Below are positions 20,880 through 32,460 of a stretch of DNA of 64,000 nt, piece by piece. Every line of letters starts with the position of its first letter. The first letter of the stretch is position 1. This DNA comes from Cristatella mucedo (taxonomy: Eukaryota > Bryozoa > Phylactolaemata > Cristatellidae). Under the pieces are notes generated by a model. The model searched no databases and was not told the DNA's origin. It was given only the letters and a program-made list of their open reading frames with translations. Position numbers and translations under genes: made by a program. Location of the stretch: NCBI GenBank assembly GCA_009760855.2, contig WPIO01000111.1:186001-250000 (forward strand), read 5' to 3'.

Positions 20880-23800
20880 TGTAATGTATCTCCGTCTGTA
20901 ACTCCACAAAGTCATAAAGACCATGTGGGTGTTACGCAGGAGAGTTTTGTATAGCGCACTCACAGACTAAGCCGCTTTCGGTACGCATTCGATAGCCAAC
21001 CGACTTCGTCTCACGCAACAAAGAGAAAGTGGGAAGCATAGCAGAGTCAGGAGAGCAGTTGAGGTAGTGAGTAGCATAGAAGTAGCAGCTCAGGACCGCT
21101 GAAAAAGATGTGCCATAGTCGGCAGTAGGAGAGTAGTTGCCGTTGCGTAGGAATTGTGGAAGTGAGTTCCACAGCCTAGGACCTGCAGAGCTAAAGCTTC
21201 TGTCAGCAACTGTCTTTAAGCGGAGGAATGGAACAGATAATGTATTGTCCACACAGGACCTGAGGGCGCGAACAGGCTGAAACTGATGTAGCAGTTCAGC
21301 TAGGTACGAAGGAGCCAAGCCATGGCGGGCCTTGTGGGTCAGCGTAAGAACTTTGCTCTGTATCCTTTGCTCAACCGGCAACCATCCTAGCTCTTTCAGC
21401 AGAGGTGGCACGTGCTCAAAAGGCTGGGACTTGAAGACTAGCCTTGCAGCCATATTCATAGTCCGCTGTAGTGGCATAATAGCTTTCATTGGCAGCCAAG
21501 CCAAAAGGGAATTACAATAATCAAGCCGAGACAGAACTAAAGAGCAAGTTAAATTTTTTGCAAGCTACTGTGGGAGACAGCTCCTAATCTTGGATAGGGA
21601 TTGGATGTTATAGCTAGCTGTAGAGGCAGTCTTCTGAATAAAGCTTTTGAAATTGAGGCAGGTGTCGAACACGACACCTAAATTACGAGCACGTGATGAA
21701 GGTCGCACAATAGCATCACCTATTAGAACAGCAAAGCTTTTTAATCCAGCCACACGCTTAGGGTGTCCTATGAGAAGCCGTTCGGTTTTATCGTCATTTA
21801 ATTTCAGGAAGTTTTCCAACATCCAGGATCGAATATCGGCAAGGCAAGCATTCAGTTTCTCAGTTGCTGCAGCAGATTCCGACGGTTTGCATGACAAATA
21901 CAGTATCGTCAGCATAGAAGTGATATCCTATTCCATCGGCCTTAATCACTTTTCCCAGAGGTTGTGTATAAATGGAGAACAGCATGGGACCGAGTACAGA
22001 CCCTTGAGGGACTCCACAGGTGACCCTTCTCGTGTCTGAGACCTGAACCCCACACGACACGGATTGAACACGATCAGACAAGCATGATTTAAACCACGCC
22101 TGTGCTTCGTCTGCCAGACCGATTGTTGTTCTCAATCGTTCAAGCAGAACTTCGTGATCAATGGTGTCGAAGGCAGCAGACAGATCTAGCAGAGCTAGGG
22201 TAGTGACATTCCCGTCGTCGTTGCCACGTAGAATGTCACTGTTTACACGGAGGAGAGCAGTTTCAGTAGAGTGCTGCCTCTTGAACCCTGATTGAAATGT
22301 TTCTGACATTCCATTATTTTCAATATGTTTAACTAGCAGCTTAGCAACAATTTTTTCAAGAATCTATGATAAAAACGGAAGAAGGGAAACTAGACGATAG
22401 TTTGCTAGGACCTCTGTGTCTAATCCAGGCTTTTTAGGAATAGGTCTAACGATTGCCGATTTGAAGGTGTTGGGGACGAACCCTTTTCCCAAAGAAGCAC
22501 TAGAAATCTTGGTTATGGCAGGGCTAAGTTGGTCTGCTAGTAAAGACCACAGAGATGAAGGTATGGCGTCTTCAGGAGACGAGCTCTTTTTGCTAGATCT
22601 TATAAAGGCAGCCACATCACAGGGGCATAATGGAGGCACAAATGTGCACAATTTTTTCAGTAAAGAAGGATGAAAACTTTTCGGCTGAGCCCCTAATATC
22701 TGGGGAGTCAGACTTCACAGATTGGCCAGTAAATGGTTTACTGTCTTATAAATCTGTTTAGTGTCCGACTGGCAGGAATTCAGCTTTCTAACAAAAAAGA
22801 AGCCCTGTTTTTTTTAAGCTTTCGGGTGTAAACTCGAAGGAAGTCTATAAAATTGACTAGATCTGCCTCAGATCCCAATTTCTTGAAACGACCTTCTAGC
22901 CTGCGCTTAACCCGACGCATCTTAAGGAGTTTTTTTGTAAATTGAAAGGAATCTCGACGACTTTGAACAAGGATAGGGCGAACGGGAGCATGCTTGTCAA
23001 GTGCACTCCTGAGTGTCATGTTCATCGCATCAGTGAGGGTATCGAGGCTGCCGGTCGAGTCTGAATGCAGATCAAGAAGACCTGTATCACAAACAGATTT
23101 CAAAAACTTGTCCACGTCAATGCTTTGTAAGTTACGTCGTTTGGCAAATTCGACATTGCCCTGTACGTACGAGGGAGCAGGAACAGTAAACGACCGAACA
23201 ATGATCTGAGAGCGTCAGTGGGAACACCACAAAGTCAGTGGGGAGGACATCCTTAGTGATCACGAGATCTAGAATGTGGCCACCGACGTGGGTGCTATGA
23301 TTAACGTGTTGGGCCAAACCAAGATTCTCCAGACAGTCAAGAAATGAGCGGACCTGGCTGTTGCTAGGGTTGTCAACGTGAATATTGAAGTCTCCTACAA
23401 TCAGCAACGGCCTGTCACACACAAATATTTTAGCGAGGAACTCTGAAAACTCCTCTATAAACAAGTTTAGACAGCCAGAAGGAGGCCGGTATATCACAAC
23501 GGTAAGAGGCATTGTCTTTGATGAAGACCTGATAGCAACAGATTCAAACGATGACCCATGCGAGAAACTGCACATTTTATAGCCAAACGATTCGCGAACA
23601 ACAATTGCAACTCCGCCACCAACCTTGTCAGAACGCATGGACTGATAGAATGAGAACCCGGGTGTAGTGGTCTCGGAAATACAGCTACTGGAACAAGGCG
23701 TCATCCAGGTTTCGGTAAGCAGAAATGTATCTAGCTTCTCCTGGACCACCTGATCGCGGATAAGTAACCCCTTGGTTTTTAGCGAGCGGACATTTAGTAG

Positions 23801-24188
23801 GCGGAATTTAAGAGGCTGTCCAACAACTGGGCGACGGCGATAAAGTGGCTTGCATTTTCTACCGTTTTCGTCCGGCCCGGCGGACGCTGGCTCTTCGAAT
23901 TTGAATTGGACCTTGGTAACGGCCGTCGGACGACGTTTCACAACGTGCTGGGCTACGGCGGGTGGGCTACTACCGCAACAAGTATTATTCAGTGCTTTAA
24001 ACTTACGAGTCGTAGGTTTGATACCCGAGCTGTTGATAGGGCGAACGCAGGATGCAGGAAGGTTCTCACTGACCCGCTGGAGAAGGCCCGCCGGTAGGTA
24101 TCGACTAATGGCGACATCGCATCTAAGCATCATCGCACATAAGCAGGTCTTGTTTTGTGTAGCATATCCGAGGACAGCTCATAAATAG
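20880..24188 (-). mobile_element. LINE-A copy 1, nearly complete CR1/L2-like retrotransposon
   Basis: On the minus strand: basic N-terminal region, APE endonuclease (24133-23132), linker (23115-22780), RT (22651-21860), thumb and C-terminal region (21915-20932) and a 3' end GACGGAGATACATTACA with TTACA-type tail near 20895-20875. Endonuclease motifs are LLTETWM, GGGVAIVV, VVIYRPPS, VGDFNIH, LDLVITK and SDHCSVV. RT motifs are LDLSAAFDTIDH, GVPQGSVLGP and FYADDT. At least four frameshifts or stops separate the frames, so it is dead. The 5' limit is unclear and may reach about 24500. It is the best reference for the ten or so LINE-A fragments here. Confidence 0.93.
23132..24133 (-). pseudogene. 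LINE-A ORF2 N-terminus: APE-type endonuclease
   Basis: A 333-codon frame. After about 105 basic, low-similarity residues comes an endonuclease/exonuclease/phosphatase fold: LNVRSL, LLTETWM (catalytic Glu), GGGVAIVV, YRPPS, VGDFNIHVDN (catalytic Asp/Asn), ILDLVIT and SDHCSVV (catalytic Asp/His). This enzyme nicks target DNA to prime reverse transcription. All visible catalytic residues are kept, but the downstream RT is frame-shifted away. Confidence 0.92.
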
Positions 24189-24199
24189 TCACAGCGAAG

Positions 24200-24906
24200 A
24201 TAGCAGCGGAATACCCGAAGGTATTACGGATAAATCAAGTAAAGGTCCACACCACGTTAGGAGTCGCCCGAGGCCGCTCTTTAGCGCGGTGAGGAATCGT
24301 ACATACTCATGTCGTAGCCGTCGTGAATGCTGCTCCGTAGCGCGTTTCGCGAAGTGTAGTTTAAAGCACTCTCAATCTGTCCATGCGCGCCCACACGAAG
24401 GACACCGAAGCGGGCTCACCAAGACGTGTATTTTCACGGGCGGCTACAGCACTCCCCTTCGCCCGGCTTTCGAACTGCCCTCCCTCTGCAGGCCGTGATT
24501 CACCCTCGTAAGCCGTTTCCCCATAAACTGGCAGGGCCAATAAACCCGCAGCGCCGCCATAAACTCCGCTGGGGTCATATACGGCCTGCTTTGTGACTGC
24601 GGCTACGGCGGGGCGGCAGATTTTCTCGAGTCTCGTGGAGGCACCAGCATGGACGTGAGAGATGAAAGAGACTCAATCTTTATTCCTCTAACGTCACATG
24701 CAATATTAAAGCTCGATGAATCGCAGCAGCTTTGTCGCAAAATATACCGTACGGTAGCGGTCAGATCCTGGGCTTCTTCGCTTTGCCATTGGCCGCAGAT
24801 GAGGCATTCTCGCTAATTACGACAGCACTAGGCACACACGACACGCCTAAGCGGGATAAACAAGGCCATAAACTGGCCACAATGCGAATAGCAAGGCCAT
24901 AAACGC
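24200..24906. other. GC-rich to mixed segment, no gene recognised
   Basis: May include the 5' leader of LINE-A (to about 24500). The phrase GGCCATAAACTGGC or close variants recurs (about 24521, 24870, 24895), without a clear unit. Confidence 0.45.
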
Positions 24907-25025
24907 AGTAGTAGTGTTTTGGCGTACTTAGCTCAACAGCTAGTTCGCTGTCCCAGAAGATTCGAACCCTCTGTCCCTGGGACAGCGTCCTAACGCTGAG
25001 CTAAACACGCCAAAACCCTCCTACT
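24907..25025 (-). repeat. tRNA-like inverted repeat (hairpin of about 50-bp arms)
   Basis: Arms 24907-24956 and 24973-25025 are imperfect reverse complements sharing TTTTGGCGT, TTAGCTCA and GCTGTCCCA; the loop is about 16 bases. On the minus strand the first half looks like a tRNA 5' half (GGCGTGTTTAGCTCAGCGTT, A-box-like) and the loop holds a B-box, GGGTTCGAATCT. A normal cloverleaf is not completed. It could be a decayed SINE head duplicated in inverted orientation. Confidence 0.75.
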
Positions 25026-25736
25026 CAGTGAGGCTCAACGCTGTAGCAATTCTTTTCTTAAAGTATGAACTAGTACGCTGCCGACCTATGGGAAACTTCA
25101 TTTCAAGGAAAGTTTTCTATAAGTATGTAATAATTCTTTACTCCCTTACTTACAGAACAGATTGATAGCTGGCAAAGATCTTTAATGTAACTATACATTT
25201 TTATGAATATCGTCCCTTCATCGAGCCTATTTCTACTAATCCAGTTGAATCTGAATGACGTTTGGATATTTTTCTTATTAATAATTCAGATGAAACAACA
25301 AGGCGTTATGTCTTGATAAAAAACTTTAATGAATCATGTAGAGCTAGTGCTTCTTATTTGTAAGCGTCGTTTGAATAGGTATTATTACCAGTCATATTTA
25401 GAAGAGCATTTGGTGTTAAATGAATGATGACGATACACAAATTAAGATGCAGTAGAAGATTTAACAGTTTCTTTAAGGAAATATTCTAGTGTAATTAAGG
25501 TTAAATATGTAGCATATGCAGATTTTGAATGCTTGCTTAGTAATGTAATGGAACGTGATAGAAACGACTTGCCATTAGAATCTTTTCAAGAACAGAAACA
25601 TTCTTCAGTTTCATATACATTAGTTAATATTTTTAATAAAAAAGTACTATAATTCTTTGTATCAAGGTGTGAGCAGTGCTTAGTGGTTAGGAACTCAAAG
25701 GATAAGACATGCTAAGTGTTTTAGGAAACAACAGAA

Positions 25737-26051
25737 AATACTCCCTCCCGACCTGCATCAGAACATCCCCTGACCTGGCCACATTTAAAAAGAACTTAAA
25801 AACACCTATTTAGGACAGCATTTAGTGGGTCCCTGTGATTCGTCCTTGATGTGCTTAGGCTTGCTGACACTGTGCATGCTGCCACTAACCACATTTGCAT
25901 GCTGACCCTGTGCATGTCACCCCTAACCATGTTATTCATTTTGTTTGTTTATCAAGCATGATGTTAGTCACCATTCAATTGCATTTCCCTTTGCAGCAAA
26001 TGTAAAGCGCCTAGAGAGAGATTGAGTTATCTGAGGGCGCTTTATCAAGTG

Positions 26052-26083
<32 letters not shown>
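25737..26083 (+). mobile_element. LINE-B 3' fragment inside the polymerase relict
   Basis: 5'-truncated: starts at the CCTCCCGACCTGCATCAGAA region and ends with about nine ATT repeats. The polymerase relict resumes at about 26085. Confidence 0.92.
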
Positions 26084-26084
<1 letters not shown>

Positions 26085-26871
26085 AAGAATTTGTAAAGAT
26101 AATGGCAGTGTTTCAATTCTTACTAATAAGCAAGAACAATAATTTATTGTCGAAAATTCTTATTAGATTTGTCGATCAGAGTTTAATGATTTTGTCAATA
26201 AATGTAGAGATCATTGTCATATAACAGGAAAGTATAGAGAAACTTCTCACGATTGGTTTGATGATAACGGACATTCAAGTTAAATGTATTTATTCACAAT
26301 CTTCGTGGATATACACTCATCTCATAGTTCAAGATCTAGGTAAGCTTAGTTATGGTAAGATGATTATTGCTAATAATATCTGAGAAGTATATGACTATTG
26401 ACCTAAGAGGTTTGGTTTCCTTTAATGATTAAATGCAAAGGCTACCTGGTTCATTGGAATCTCTAGCTAAGCAATTCAAGGATGAACATTATATTATGAT
26501 TAAGGATGCTATCTCAACCATGTATCATATTTTGAATTATCATCCAAACAAAATTAGATGACTAATGAGGAGGAATTCAATTCTTGAGATTATATGAATT
26601 CCTGTCATATATTTGAAGAAACGAAGTGTCCAGATATTTACGAGTTTAAATCTAGAGTAGAAGATGAAAGGATAGATTCGGACGATTTTAAGGAGTCTAA
26701 GAAATCTATTTATGACAAGTTAAACAAGTGTACACGTAAGACAGATGAGAATCGTCGAAAAGAGAATATGAAAGTGCTATGAAAGACAAGATGGATGGAA
26801 GTGAGAAAGACAAGCAAAAGGATGCTGATAAGAACAGAGGAAAAGAAAGGTCTCACATTAATAATCACAAT

Positions 26872-27995
26872 AATAATAATAATGCACTTGATAAAGCACC
26901 CTCAGATAACCTAATCTCTTTCTAGGCGCTTTACATTTTCTGCAAAAGGAAATGCAATTGAATGGTAAGTAAAATCATGCTTGAAAAACAAACAAAATGA
27001 ATTATATGGTTAGGGGTGACATGCACAGGGTCAGCATGCAAATGTGGTTAGTGGCAGCATGCACAGTGTCAGCACGCATAAGCACATCACGGACGAATCA
27101 CAGGGACCCACTAAATGCTGTCCTAAATAGGTGTGTTTTTAAGTTCTTTTTAAATGTGGTCAGGTCAGGGGATGTTCTGACTCAGGTCGGGAGGGAGTTC
27201 CAGGCTTTGGGAGCATACGAACTAAATGCATGATCTCCAAAGGATTTGAGGTTTGTACGAGGTATTTGTAGACAGTTGGATTCCAAAAAGCCGGTGGTAC
27301 GATGCTTGGCCTGATGGGGTAGTATATCTGACAGATAGGCTGGAGCCATAGAATGAAGGGACCTAAAAGTGAGCGACAAAACCTTAAAGTCAATCCGTTG
27401 CTTGACTGGTAGCCAGTGCAGGTCGGCGAGAAGTGGAGTAATGTGGCAACTGCTACGCTCACGACAGACAAGCTTAACTGCAGAGTTTTACACCAGCTGC
27501 AATCGCCTGATCGCACATGCTGGTAGGCCAGTAAGCAGTGAGTTGCAGAAGTCGAGACGGGATGTCACGAATGCTTGGACCAACTTGGACGTGGTATCTT
27601 TATCTCAACAAGCCCGAATTTTAGCAAGGTTATGAAACTGAAAATAGGCAGATTTGACTGTGGAGCTGATATGGTCGTCTAACGAGAGGTCGCTTTGGAA
27701 TATGACACCCAGATTTCGAGCTGATTCGACAGAAGATATGCTGGCAGAGCCAATTTTGAGAGACAGCCTTTCCAATCTCTAAATCAAACTGGGTTTGCCC
27801 ATTAATTGTAAGTTAGTTTTATCATCGTTTAGTTTTAGAAAATTTGCTGCCATCCATGTGCGGATGTCATCAATGCATGCAGCATGTGAGTTGAGAGAAT
27901 TTTAGGTGCTCGAAGGCTGGGAGGGATCAAAGCAAAGGTACAACTGAGTGTCATCCGCATAGAAGTGAAAGCCTAGATTGTGCTTGGCAATAGCA
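26872..27995 (-). mobile_element. LINE-B copy 5 (left arm of a palindrome plus internal part)
   Basis: Antisense from the 3' tail at 26872 up to the RT motif C region ([12 protein letters not shown] at 27981-27946). Positions 26872-27515 are mirrored by 28085-28733. Private variants (TTTTGCAGAAAATG, AGATTAGGTT) are shared only with that copy. Confidence 0.9.
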
Positions 27996-28084
27996 TGATC
28001 ACTTATCAAATCGAATCTCACCTGTGTATGCTTTAAACCTGCAGTCCATGTCATAATATTAGAGCAGTTTTGAAAGTTTTTTTT

Positions 28085-28733
28085 GCGATCAGGCGATTGC
28101 AGCTGATGTAAAACTCTGCAGCTAAGCTTGTCTGTCGTGAGTGTAGCAGTTGCCACATTACTCCACTTCTCGCCGACCTGCACTGGCTACCAGTCTAGCA
28201 ACGGATTGACTTCAAGGTTTTGTCGCTCACTTTTAGGTCCCTTCATTCTATGGCTCCAGCCTATCTGTCAGATATACTACCCCATCAGGCCAAGCATCGT
28301 ACCACCGGCTTTTCGGAATCCAACAGTCTACAAATACCTCGTACAAACCTCAAATCCTTTGGAGATCATGCATTTAGTTCGTATGCTCCCAAAGCCTGGA
28401 ACTCCCTCCCGACCTGAGTCAGAACATCCCCTGACCTGACCACATTTAAAAAGAACTTAAAAACACACCTATTTAGGACAGCATTTAGTGGGTCCCTGTG
28501 ATTCGTCCGTGATGTGCTTATCCGTGCTGACACTGTGCATGCTGCCACTAACCACATTTGCATGCTGACCCTATGCATGTCACCCCTAACCATTTAATTC
28601 ATTTTGTTTGTTTTTCAAGCATGATTTTACTCACCATTCAATTGCATTTCCTTTTGCAGAAAATGTAAAGCGCCTAGAAAGAGATTAGGTTCTCTGAGGG
28701 TGCTTTATCAAGTGCAGTATTATTATTATGCTA
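28085..28733 (+). mobile_element. LINE-B copy 6 (right arm of the palindrome)
   Basis: A sense-strand near-identical mirror of 27515-26872, including the unusual CCTGAGTCAGAACATCC and GGAGATCATGCATTTAG variants. It ends in a short ATT tail, and the polymerase relict resumes after it. Confidence 0.92.
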
Positions 28734-29779
28734 TGCATATGTTAATTAAAAATGGTGTTTGTGTTGGAATGGCTCTATGGACTTGCGATGAAAAAACAGT
28801 TACCATCTAGAATATTTAGGTGGTAAGATCCTGATGAGTATACCATTGAGAGGTTAATGAGAATGAGTGAGGATTCTGAGGCTGGATGCATTGTCGAAGC
28901 AGACATACAATGTATTACGAAGTTGCATGATAAGTTTTCCCTACAAGAATTCACAACACCGAAAACTGTTATCGAAAGTGAATATTTCGAATTTAAAAAA
29001 GTGTTACTGGTGAAAAGGATAATTCCACGAAGTTAGTACTAGATCTTTTTCCAAAGAAAAACTATGTGATATACTATCATAATTTTCAATTTTGCAAGGA
29101 CAATTTGTTTGAGGTAACTAGGGTTAATTGGATATTGCCATTCAAACCAAGTCGGTGGTTAGAGTCGTAAATCTCTTTCAATTGGTTAATAAGAAAGAAG
29201 CAGATGCTAAGGGGGACGAAGCGGAAAAGCAATTCGCTAAGCTCGTGATTTTTTCACTCTTTCGAAGGACCACGGAGAATGTTAGAAAGAGAAGAGATAT
29301 AAAGTTACTTGACTGATAGAGGTGCAATAAAATAGGCGACATAGCTGATAACACACATGTTAATTAGCTTATACGTTCCACTAGATACGTTCGCAATAAG
29401 ACTGACTTTCTCCGCTAAACTCGTTGAAACTGAGGTAAGAAAGAAAAGTGCTGTACATAATAAACCAATCTATGTCGAGTTCAGCATTCTAGATATTAGC
29501 TTATACTGAAACTGATTCGCTTGCAATGAGAATGCAGACTGAAGATTAGTACTCAGATTTGAGATTTACTCAATAGTATTGATCCTACTAAGTTTCCTGG
29601 TACACATAAATTAAACTAAGTATCCTGGGACAAGTAAGTTAAAGCAGGATAATCATTTACTGAGAAATTTAAGGTAAATACGACGGTACTTGGAAAGTTG
29701 AAGGACTCGAGTAACGGCAAGCCATTGAAAGAATGTATATTTCTAAGACCAAAGCTTGAGTTTTATTAGCCTCAGCCAT

Positions 29780-29865
29780 CAGCTTGATTTTTCTTGCAAT
29801 CACTGCAGCGATTGCTGAGGCGTACAATGGGAAAGCAAAACTGCACTAACTACGATGGAACTTGC
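29780..29865. repeat. dispersed repeat shared with 10570-10660
   Basis: Same orientation and colinear over about 85 bp (both contain a GGCGT.CAATGGGAA.GCAAAA block). Identity unknown. Confidence 0.6.
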
Positions 29866-29894
29866 TTTGCACATAGACCAATTCCAGGCCTGCT

Positions 29895-30700
29895 ACTCTA
29901 ACCCTGTTTTTTTTATGTATACCGCTTGTCTTTGAACAATTCTCTGATCTGTGGATCAAAAAAGCTGCCAGCTTTTCTCCTTGCCTCGCTAATTTGGAAA
30001 ACAATTTCTTTTAAACTACTTAAAGGTATCATCTTGGTTCAACGCCTCAACATAGTTTTTCATTAGTCCAAGCTTTAAGTGCAAGGGAGGAAGTAGCACT
30101 TTTTTGCTGTAGACAAGAGTAGGCTCTCGGACGTTGTCACTTCCAGGCACACAATGCATTCGCTCTGGCCAGTTCTTTTTTCGGTAATAATGTGCGTCAT
30201 CACGACGATCCAACAGATATAGCAGGCGAGAATATTTGTGTAGCAACCTCGAAGCCCAAGCAGAAGGGTAATGACCTTTAAATCGCCACAAATCTGCTAC
30301 CGGTGTTGATCATATTTGACTTCATCGAGAAGTATTTTCATTTGTTCTGTAAGTAACTTTAATCTGTACAGAATGTGAAACCAGCGTAGGGGAAAGTTCG
30401 CTTCAATTGTAAAATGCAACTCCATTTAAACTGTGGTTCGATGAGTCAAATGAAGAGTCTCCACTCAGTTGGATCATAATACATTTTGTCAACTAGACCT
30501 TCGAATTTTCTGCAACACACTGGTGAACTCAAACTTAATCACTGCACGGTACAGGTTTCACCGCTGAAAGCAGACTTGGATATTCAATTGTATTCCTATT
30601 TTTCTTGCTGAAGTCATGCGTATCAGTGGTGCAGAAATAACAATCCGAAACATGGTCTGTAGTTTTTTCTCTCCAAAATTGGCGGTACTTCAATTGGCAT
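29895..30700 (-). pseudogene. relict of an unnamed, multi-copy invertebrate protein family
   Basis: Read on the minus strand in shifting frames: WREKTTDHVSDCYFC (near 30675-30630), IEYPSLLSAVKPVPCSD, YDPTEWRLFI, EVKYDQH, YRKKNWPERM, LLPPLHLKLGLMKNYVEAL (30100-30045) and FFDPQIRELFKDK (near 29930). From memory, proteins with these landmarks occur in many copies in invertebrate genomes and are annotated only as uncharacterised. The open frame 30291-30016 is its best piece. Several stops and frameshifts mark it as dead. Its function is unknown and I do not assign one. It lies about 130 bp after the polymerase relict, on the opposite strand. Confidence 0.7.
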
Positions 30701-31129
30701 AAATTTGCCTATAAGCCATTATAGAACCATTATTTAAACCTTTCAACAGTTAGTCTAAAATTTTCTACACCCAGCTTGCTGACAGCAAAAAACCAGACAC
30801 GCAAGAAATTTATATATATTGGCAAGCAGTAGCTTGCTTCAATAATTTCAAACATCTAGATCGTTTCTCCCACAGGATTACACTTTTCCTGGATCACAAT
30901 GTGTAAATTTTGTCATTTTTGCATCTATACATGCCTGTACCTGTCACTTATGATTTACCCAGTCTTGTGAGTTTGAAAACCATGCGCCTTGATTTGAGTG
31001 TGAAAATCTGTATGCGAGTGTTAGCAAGTGCAGGTTTCTGGGAGTTTGTGGGTGCGAATACAATTGTGTTTTTGGTGGGTATGCGTGTAAGTCGGGAATA
31101 AGACGTTTAAATTTGGTCCTCAATTGTCA
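30701..31129. other. AT-rich segment, nothing recognised
   Basis: No motif or repeat identified. Confidence 0.4.
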
Positions 31130-31480
31130 GCTAGTCATGTCCGTCTTGGTCGTCAGTATTACAGCATTACACCACTTCTCATTGACCTGCAATAGGTCAC
31201 CGCGCAGGAGTGTATCAATTTCAAAGTGTTTTCACTTACCTCTTAATTTTCTTGATAAGGAAAAATTATCCAAACTACTTCCAAATTAAGCTAGGCATCG
31301 TAACATCCACTCATGCGACTCCAGTCGTTTGGCTAGGTCTCAAATCAATATTAATCCTTTACAGACCGTGCCTTTAGCTCGTACTGTGCAACTCCTTCCT
31401 GACTCACATCATGACTCGCCCAGACAAAATATTTAAAACAAGCTAAAATGTACTTTTTCAGCACGACATGTGCTGGTTAC
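31130..31480 (+). mobile_element. old LINE-B 3' coding fragment
   Basis: Order preserved: CATTACACCACTTCTCATTG, then CTAGGCATCGTAACATCC, then CAACTCCTTCCTGACTCACA. Heavily mutated. Confidence 0.6.
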
Positions 31481-31688
31481 TTGCATTGTTCAGTATTTTT
31501 CTGAGTGCTGACAGAATGCATAATATTACTAGCCAATTGGTATGCTTCCTTTCCAGTTTATGTAATATACTTAGACAGAGACTTAGTTCTCTTTAACACA
31601 AATTACTGGACCCATAAATGAAATCAAGAGCAAATATATGCCTCAGTGAAGCCGAACGAGAACATTATCGATTATATATCTCTGTATG

Positions 31689-32460
31689 TAATAATAATAA
31701 TAAAAATGATAATAATGCACTTCATAAAGAGCCCTCAGAGAACTCAATCTCTTTCTAGGCGCTTTACATTTGCTGCAAAGGGAAACGCGATTAAATTGGT
31801 GAGTAATATCATGCTTGATAAACAACATGGTTAGGGGTGACATGCACAGGGTCAGCATGCAAATGTGGTTAGTGGCAGCATGCACAGTGTCAGCACGCAT
31901 AAGCACATGAAGGATGAATCACAGGGACCCACTAAATGCTGTCCTAAATTGGTGTGTTTTTAAGTTCTTTTTAAATGTGGTCAGATCAGGGGATGTTCTG
32001 ACGCAAGTCGGGAGAGAGTTCAAGGCTTTGGGAGTATACGAACTAAATGCATGGTCTCCAAACGATTTGAGGTTTGTACGAGGTGTTGGTAAACTGTTGG
32101 ATTCCGAAAGAGTGGTACGATGCTTGGCCTGGTGGGGGAGTAGATCTGAGAGATAGGCTGGAGCCAAAGAATGAAGTGACCTAAAAGTGAGCGACAAAAC
32201 CTTGAAGACGATCCGTTGCTTGACTGGTAGCCAGTGCAGGTCGGCGAGAGGTGGTGTAATATGGCAACTGCGACGCTCACGACAGACAAGCCTAGCTGCA
32301 GAGTTTTGCACCAGCTGCAATCGCCTGATCGCACATGCCGGTAGGCCAGCAAGCAGCGAGTTACAGAAGTCAAGACGGGATGTCACAAATGCATGGACCA
32401 ACTAAGACGTGATATCCTTATCTAAGCAAGCCCGAATTTCAGCAATGCTATGTAGATGAA
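31689..32460 (-). mobile_element. LINE-B copy 7, 5'-truncated
   Basis: AATAATAAT tail at 31689-31715, 3' region, and a 160-codon antisense frame (32401-31919) with [27 protein letters not shown] and KALNSLPT, the LINE-B RT C-terminal part. One of the better preserved fragments. Confidence 0.92.

Larger units (their letters stand above)
25205..29766 (+). pseudogene. relict protein-primed family B DNA polymerase (Maverick/Polinton-like)
   Basis: Such polymerases replicate Polinton elements and related viruses from a protein primer. Short blocks in the family's order are readable in shifting frames: YVLIKNFN (25307-25330), exonuclease motif YADFE (25515-25529), CRDHCHITGKYR (26203-26238), DLRGL and SLESLAKQF (26400-26480), a conserved block in 26594-26780, GCIVEAD (28886-28906), KKNYVIYYHN (29055-29084), TENVRKRRDIKL (29275-29310), NKPIYVEFSILDIS (29459-29500), polymerase motif C as YTETDS (29502-29519) and GKLKDSSNGKP (29691-29723). 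Many stops and frameshifts are present, and LINE-B insertions at 25737-26083 and 26872-28733 split it. A piece of about 20-25 residues just before motif C is deleted. No integrase, ATPase, protease or capsid gene was recognised nearby, so Polinton versus adintovirus-like origin is open. Confidence 0.82.

Noticed and set aside
24929..25013. Functional tRNA gene
   Set aside because: A- and B-box-like sequences exist, but acceptor and anticodon arms do not complete a cloverleaf; it is better read as a foldback.
26872..28733. LINE twin-priming inversion
   Set aside because: Both arms carry the same 3' end and tail, whereas twin priming inverts the 5' part of a single copy.
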